7,368 nt of DNA from Bacillota bacterium (GTDB taxonomy: Bacteria > Bacillota > Clostridia > Christensenellales > CAG-138): the NCBI GenBank assembly GCA_023453725.1, contig JAEXTB010000261.1, positions 1-7,368 of the forward strand. Reading direction: 5' to 3'. Every line of letters begins with the position of its first letter. The stretch's first letter is position 1. Under the pieces are notes generated by a model, which did no database searches, was not told the origin of the DNA, and worked only from the letters and a program-made list of their open reading frames with translations. This document shows, piece by piece, positions 4,528 through 7,368 of this stretch. Made by a program: the position numbers and the translations under genes.

Positions 4528-5571
4528 ATGAAAAAGTCCATTGCCCTGTTGCTGTGCCTCGCTCTGGCATTTGGCGCGGTTGCCTGCGCTGCTCCCGCTG
4601 CGCCTGTTACTGAAACCGCTGCGCCTGAAGCGACCCCTGCAACGGAAGCCCCTGCAACAGAAGCACCTGCAGGTGATGCGGTTAAGGTTGTATACTCCAT
4701 CCCTGGCTTAAGCGCACCCATCTGGACGGCCGCAAGCGAAGGCTTCAAGGCCAAGGCTGCTGAATTTGGCTGGGAAGCGGAAATCCTTGATCCCAACGAC
4801 AATCTGGAGACCCAGATTTCCCAGATCGAGAACGCGCTTGTAAAGGGCGTCAATGGCATCGTCATCACTCCGATCGACGGTGAAGCAGTCTCCACGTTGA
4901 TGGGCCAGGCTGAAGAAGCGGGCGTCCCCGTCATCGCGATCGACCGTCAGGTGGCGGGCACTTCCCTTGCGACCGTTGAAGCGGACAACCTCCTCATCGG
5001 CCAGCAGATGGGCGAAATGTACCTGAAGACCCTGGGCGACAAGGAAGGCAAGGTTCTTATCGTCGGCGGCCCGCTCTCCAGCTCCGCTACCGTGAACCGC
5101 ACCGAAGGCTTCAAGGCCGCCATCAAGGATGCCGCGAACGTTACCGTTGTTGCGGAATCCGCTACCGAAATGGACAGCGAAGTTGTGCTTGCCGCTGTTA
5201 CCAACTACCTCCAGGCGAACCCGGACATCAACGCCATCTTCTCCTGCACCGACTACATCCTCCCCGCTGTTATGACCGCGCTTGAAGAGAACGGCAAGCT
5301 TGTTCCCCTCGGCCAGGAAGGTCACGTCAACGTATACTCCGTAGACGGCGACGGCTACGGCCTGGGTCAGGTTGTCAAGGGCAACATCGACGCAACCTAT
5401 GGCCTTGATCCCTTTGCGTGGGCAGCCTCCGCTGTGGAAGCCCTCAAGGCAAAGTTTGACGGCCAGGAAGTCGAACCTTCCATCCTCATCACCGGCAACA
5501 TCGTAACCAGCGAAAACTTTGAGCAGTTGAAATCCGAAGGCAAACTCTGGGGCGCCAGCTCCATGGAGTAA
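4528..5571 (+). CDS. sugar ABC transporter substrate-binding lipoprotein (RbsB-like)
   Basis: This encodes 347 residues. Residues 1-20 (MKKSIALLLC..FGAVAC) are a lipoprotein signal peptide with lipidated C20. Residues 21-51 are a flexible linker of ATEAP repeats. From residue 52 the protein has the two-lobed type I periplasmic-binding fold of the RbsB/Peripla_BP_4 group: VVYSIPGLSAPIWTAASEGF, then NALVKGVNGIVITPID, VPVIAIDRQV, the hinge-side GKVLIVGGPL, and NRTEGFKAAI. Likely ligand contacts by analogy with RbsB are W66, D139, R140, R191, D242 and D273. The RbsB Gln near the end of the pocket seems replaced by D294 (GLDPFAWA), so the ligand need not be ribose. AAGGAG (4515-4520) stands 7 bases before the ATG. 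Its codons are strongly biased towards C-ending ones (AAC, ATC, GGC, CTC), as expected of an abundant protein. It is the first gene of the transporter operon. Confidence 0.93.
   Translation: MKKSIALLLCLALAFGAVACAAPAAPVTETAAPEATPATEAPATEAPAGDAVKVVYSIPGLSAPIWTAASEGFKAKAAEFGWEAEILDPNDNLETQISQIENALVKGVNGIVITPIDGEAVSTLMGQAEEAGVPVIAIDRQVAGTSLATVEADNLLIGQQMGEMYLKTLGDKEGKVLIVGGPLSSSATVNRTEGFKAAIKDAANVTVVAESATEMDSEVVLAAVTNYLQANPDINAIFSCTDYILPAVMTALEENGKLVPLGQEGHVNVYSVDGDGYGLGQVVKGNIDATYGLDPFAWAASAVEALKAKFDGQEVEPSILITGNIVTSENFEQLKSEGKLWGASSME
4636..4665 (+). repeat. two tandem 15-bp units in the lipoprotein linker
   Basis: CCTGCAACGGAAGCC (4636-4650) is followed by CCTGCAACAGAAGCA (4651-4665) and a partial third copy (CCTGCA). 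In frame they encode the PATEA/ATEAP repeat of the linker that tethers the binding domain to the membrane. Linker length may vary between strains by slippage. Confidence 0.8.
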
Positions 5572-5614
5572 CCCCTGAGGGTTCGCGCCGGGATAACTAT
5601 CCGGTTCAAACATG

Positions 5615-5657
5615 AAGGCGGGAGCTCATATTGTCTAGTCAGTATGAGCTCCCCTTT
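5615..5657 (+). promoter_or_regulatory. intercistronic hairpin between binding-protein and ATPase genes
   Basis: GGGAGCTCATA (5620-5630) pairs perfectly with TATGAGCTCCC (5643-5653) around a 12-base loop. The stem can extend outwards to 5615-5657 with one bulge. Only CTTT follows, so as a terminator it is leaky. A smaller stem (CCGGGATA with TATCCGG, 5588-5604) precedes it. In many importer operons such a hairpin stabilises or trims the message after the binding-protein gene, giving more binding protein than ATPase and permease. Confidence 0.65.
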
Positions 5658-5698
5658 CCCTATCAGGACGGCACAAATATGCGTATGGCGGTGTAGAA

Positions 5699-7192
5699 AT
5701 GAGCCAAAAGACGATCGTTCGCATGCATGACATCGTCATGTCTTTTTCCGGCAACATGGTATTGAACCATGTCGATTTCGAGCTCTACGAGGGCGAGGTG
5801 CACTCGCTCATGGGCGCAAACGGGGCGGGCAAGAGCACGCTCATCAAAATACTCAACGGCATTCATCATCCCGTATCGGGTGTGATTGAAATAGACGGCA
5901 AACCGGTACAGGTCAAAAATCCCAAAGACGCGGAGAAGCACGGCCTTGCGTTCGTGCATCAGGAACTCAATGTCTGTGTGGATATGACGGTAGCGGAAAA
6001 TATGTATATCGGCAACTGGGCGGTCAACCGCCTGGGTCTTTACGATAAAAAAGCCACCTCGGAAAACGCAAGAAAGCTTCTTGCCATGATGGAGGTGGAT
6101 CTTGATCCGGACGCACCGGTGAGAAACCTGCGTACGGCAGAAAAGCAGATCATTGAGATTTTAAAAACGCTGACCACGGAAGCGAAGGTCATTGTATTGG
6201 ACGAGCCGACTTCCTCGCTCAATGAAAGGGAAAAGGAAAACTTTTTCCGCATCATTGAACGCGTCAAAGCAAAGGGCGTGTCCATCATATTCATTTCCCA
6301 CTTTCTGGAGGACGTCATGCAGCTTTCCGACCGCGTGACGGTGTTGAAAGACGGCGTCAACAACGGCCTGTTTACCGCAGGCAATTACGCCAAGGATGAT
6401 CTTGTAACGGCCATGATGGGCCGCAGGATTGAAGCCCGTGCAGAGCGCTGCGTAACTGCCCCAGTGGATGCGCCCGTTGCGCTGGAATTGAAAAACCTAA
6501 CCAGAAAAAACAAGTTTACGGACATCAGCTTTTCTATACAGGCTGGCGATATCGTCGGCGTATGCGGGCTCTTAGGTGCGGGGAAGACGGAAATTGCCCG
6601 GGCTATATTCGGCCTGGATGAATTTGACTCCGGCAGCATTGAACTCTTTGGAAAAGAAATTGCAAAGCCAAAGCCCGATGCCATGATCAAAAACAAAGTC
6701 GCGCTTTTGACAGAGGAACGCAAGCTGGAAGGGTTTATTCCGCTGCTTTCCATCCGGGAAAACACCACGCTTTCCATTATCAAGACAATGCGCACGCGCT
6801 TAGGGATCATTGACCGGGGCAGGCAGGAAGATTTTGCAGAAAAGACCTCTAAGGAAATGACGGTGAAGATGTCAGGCATCGAGCAGCCGGTTGTCTCCCT
6901 TTCCGGCGGCAACCAGCAGAAGGTGGTGCTTGCAAAATGTCTGGCAAGCGAACCAAAGGTATTTTTACTGGATGAACCCACACGAGGGGTAGATGTGTAC
7001 GCAAAATCTGAAATTTATAAAATTCTCGCAGAGGCCGCAAGCAAAGGCACCAGCGTATTGATCTTCTCCTCTGAGCTTGAGGAGTTGCTCGAAAATTGCT
7101 CTAAGATCATCATCCTCAAAAAGGGGCAGATCTACGCGACCGTCAACACCTGCGAAACAAGCAAGAACGAGCTGTTGAGCCTGATCGGCTGA
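5699..7192 (+). CDS. sugar ABC transporter ATPase with two nucleotide-binding domains (RbsA/MglA-type)
   Basis: This 497-residue protein is the normal length of tandem-domain ATPases that drive import of pentoses, galactose and similar sugars. Domain 1 has Walker A GANGAGKST (39-47), the Q-loop Q88, Walker B VIVLDEPT (164-171) and the H-loop H201; its signature is degenerate (NLRTAEKQ, 143-150, with Arg at the usual Ser). Domain 2 has Walker A GLLGAGKT (290-297), TEERKLEGF (338-346), a canonical signature LSGGNQQK (401-408), Walker B VFLLDEPT (421-428) and SSE (457-459) where a His would be, as is usual in this family. One ATP site (Walker A of domain 1 with signature of domain 2) is therefore complete and the other degenerate. 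The start ATG at 5699 follows a weak GGCGGTG (5687-5693), consistent with lower output than the binding protein. The permease follows after 34 bases. Confidence 0.95.
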   Translation: MSQKTIVRMHDIVMSFSGNMVLNHVDFELYEGEVHSLMGANGAGKSTLIKILNGIHHPVSGVIEIDGKPVQVKNPKDAEKHGLAFVHQELNVCVDMTVAENMYIGNWAVNRLGLYDKKATSENARKLLAMMEVDLDPDAPVRNLRTAEKQIIEILKTLTTEAKVIVLDEPTSSLNEREKENFFRIIERVKAKGVSIIFISHFLEDVMQLSDRVTVLKDGVNNGLFTAGNYAKDDLVTAMMGRRIEARAERCVTAPVDAPVALELKNLTRKNKFTDISFSIQAGDIVGVCGLLGAGKTEIARAIFGLDEFDSGSIELFGKEIAKPKPDAMIKNKVALLTEERKLEGFIPLLSIRENTTLSIIKTMRTRLGIIDRGRQEDFAEKTSKEMTVKMSGIEQPVVSLSGGNQQKVVLAKCLASEPKVFLLDEPTRGVDVYAKSEIYKILAEAASKGTSVLIFSSELEELLENCSKIIILKKGQIYATVNTCETSKNELLSLIG

Positions 7193-7226
7193 CGCACTTT
7201 TTAAAATACTTGGGGGGATCTCTGAT

Positions 7227-7368
7227 ATGAAATCTTTGAAGCAATTCTTAGCGGAAGATTGGATGCGTCTGGTGATCATTGCGGTATTCCTGATCGTCAT
7301 GCCGTTCGCAACGCCCTACTTCCTGAAAATGAAGAACATGATGAACATCCTGCAGAATATTTCCTTGC
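7227..7368 (+). CDS. ABC sugar permease, RbsC-type, N-terminal fragment (runs off the window)
   Basis: The first 47 codons are present from ATG 7227, read in one frame to the window end. The protein begins MKSLKQFLAEDWMRLVIIAVFLIVMPFATPYFLKMKNMMNILQNISL. This shows a charged cytoplasmic start, a first membrane segment at about residues 14-28, and the pattern F-x-T-P-x-F...NMMNIL-QN that resembles the start of RbsC/AraH-type permeases. GGGGGG (7212-7217) serves as ribosome binding site about 9 bases upstream. It lies 34 bases after the ATPase gene in the same operon and would form the membrane channel of the importer. Confidence 0.88.
   Translation, partial: MKSLKQFLAEDWMRLVIIAVFLIVMPFATPYFLKMKNMMNILQNISL

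Noticed and set aside
4708..5613. Long open frame of 301 codons on the minus strand opposite the binding-protein gene
   Set aside because: It is a product of the biased codons of the real gene on the plus strand. The predicted protein has no recognisable domain, while the plus strand encodes a clear binding protein.
6385..6981. 198-codon minus-strand open frame inside the ATPase gene
   Set aside because: It lies wholly opposite conserved ATPase motifs. The Ser-rich, domainless translation is typical of an antisense shadow.

Overview
The window looks like chromosomal DNA of a Gram-positive anaerobe of the Bacillota, probably class Clostridia (an inference; no rRNA or marker gene is present). 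The grounds are strong AGGAGG-type ribosome binding sites, sigma-A-like promoters, lipoproteins with Ala/Pro/Thr/Glu-rich linkers after the lipobox, mid-range GC content and many GC-rich intrinsic terminators. No mobile element, tRNA, rRNA or CRISPR array was seen.

Left part (1-1757): the 3' end of an unrecognised beta-rich protein, closed by a strong hairpin. Next is a separate gene for a secreted lipoprotein with an RsiV/PdaC-like DUF4163-DUF3298 architecture plus an extra C-terminal region, with its own promoter and terminator.

Middle part (1758-3323): three single-gene units. (i) A CsoR/RcnR/FrmR-family metal sensor whose ligand positions read His-Cys-His-Cys, with no metal transporter beside it. 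(ii) On the minus strand, a small PTS EIIB-like protein with Thr where the phosphorylated Cys should be, behind an extended -10 promoter with a palindrome near the expected transcript start. (iii) A membrane-anchored protein of unknown function with an NTF2-like look. A strong plus-strand terminator hairpin lies between (ii) and (iii) with no plus-strand gene just before it.

Right part (3359-7368): a sugar-type ABC import locus. A GntR/HutC-family repressor with a UTRA effector domain has its own promoter and terminator. The transporter operon follows: a lipoprotein substrate-binding protein, a tandem-domain RbsA/MglA-type ATPase, and the N-terminus of an RbsC-type permease that runs off the window. 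The gntR and transporter promoters each carry a closely related 18-bp inverted repeat of the GT-N4-AC type, at or just after the -10 box. This strongly suggests the regulator represses itself and the transporter until its ligand arrives. A hairpin between the binding-protein and ATPase genes probably keeps the binding protein in excess. The imported sugar cannot be named from the sequence.

The main points for a second look are the paired GntR operators, the Cys-less EIIB-like protein, the HCHC metal-sensor fingerprint and the orphan terminator near 2668. No clearly new multi-gene system is evident.
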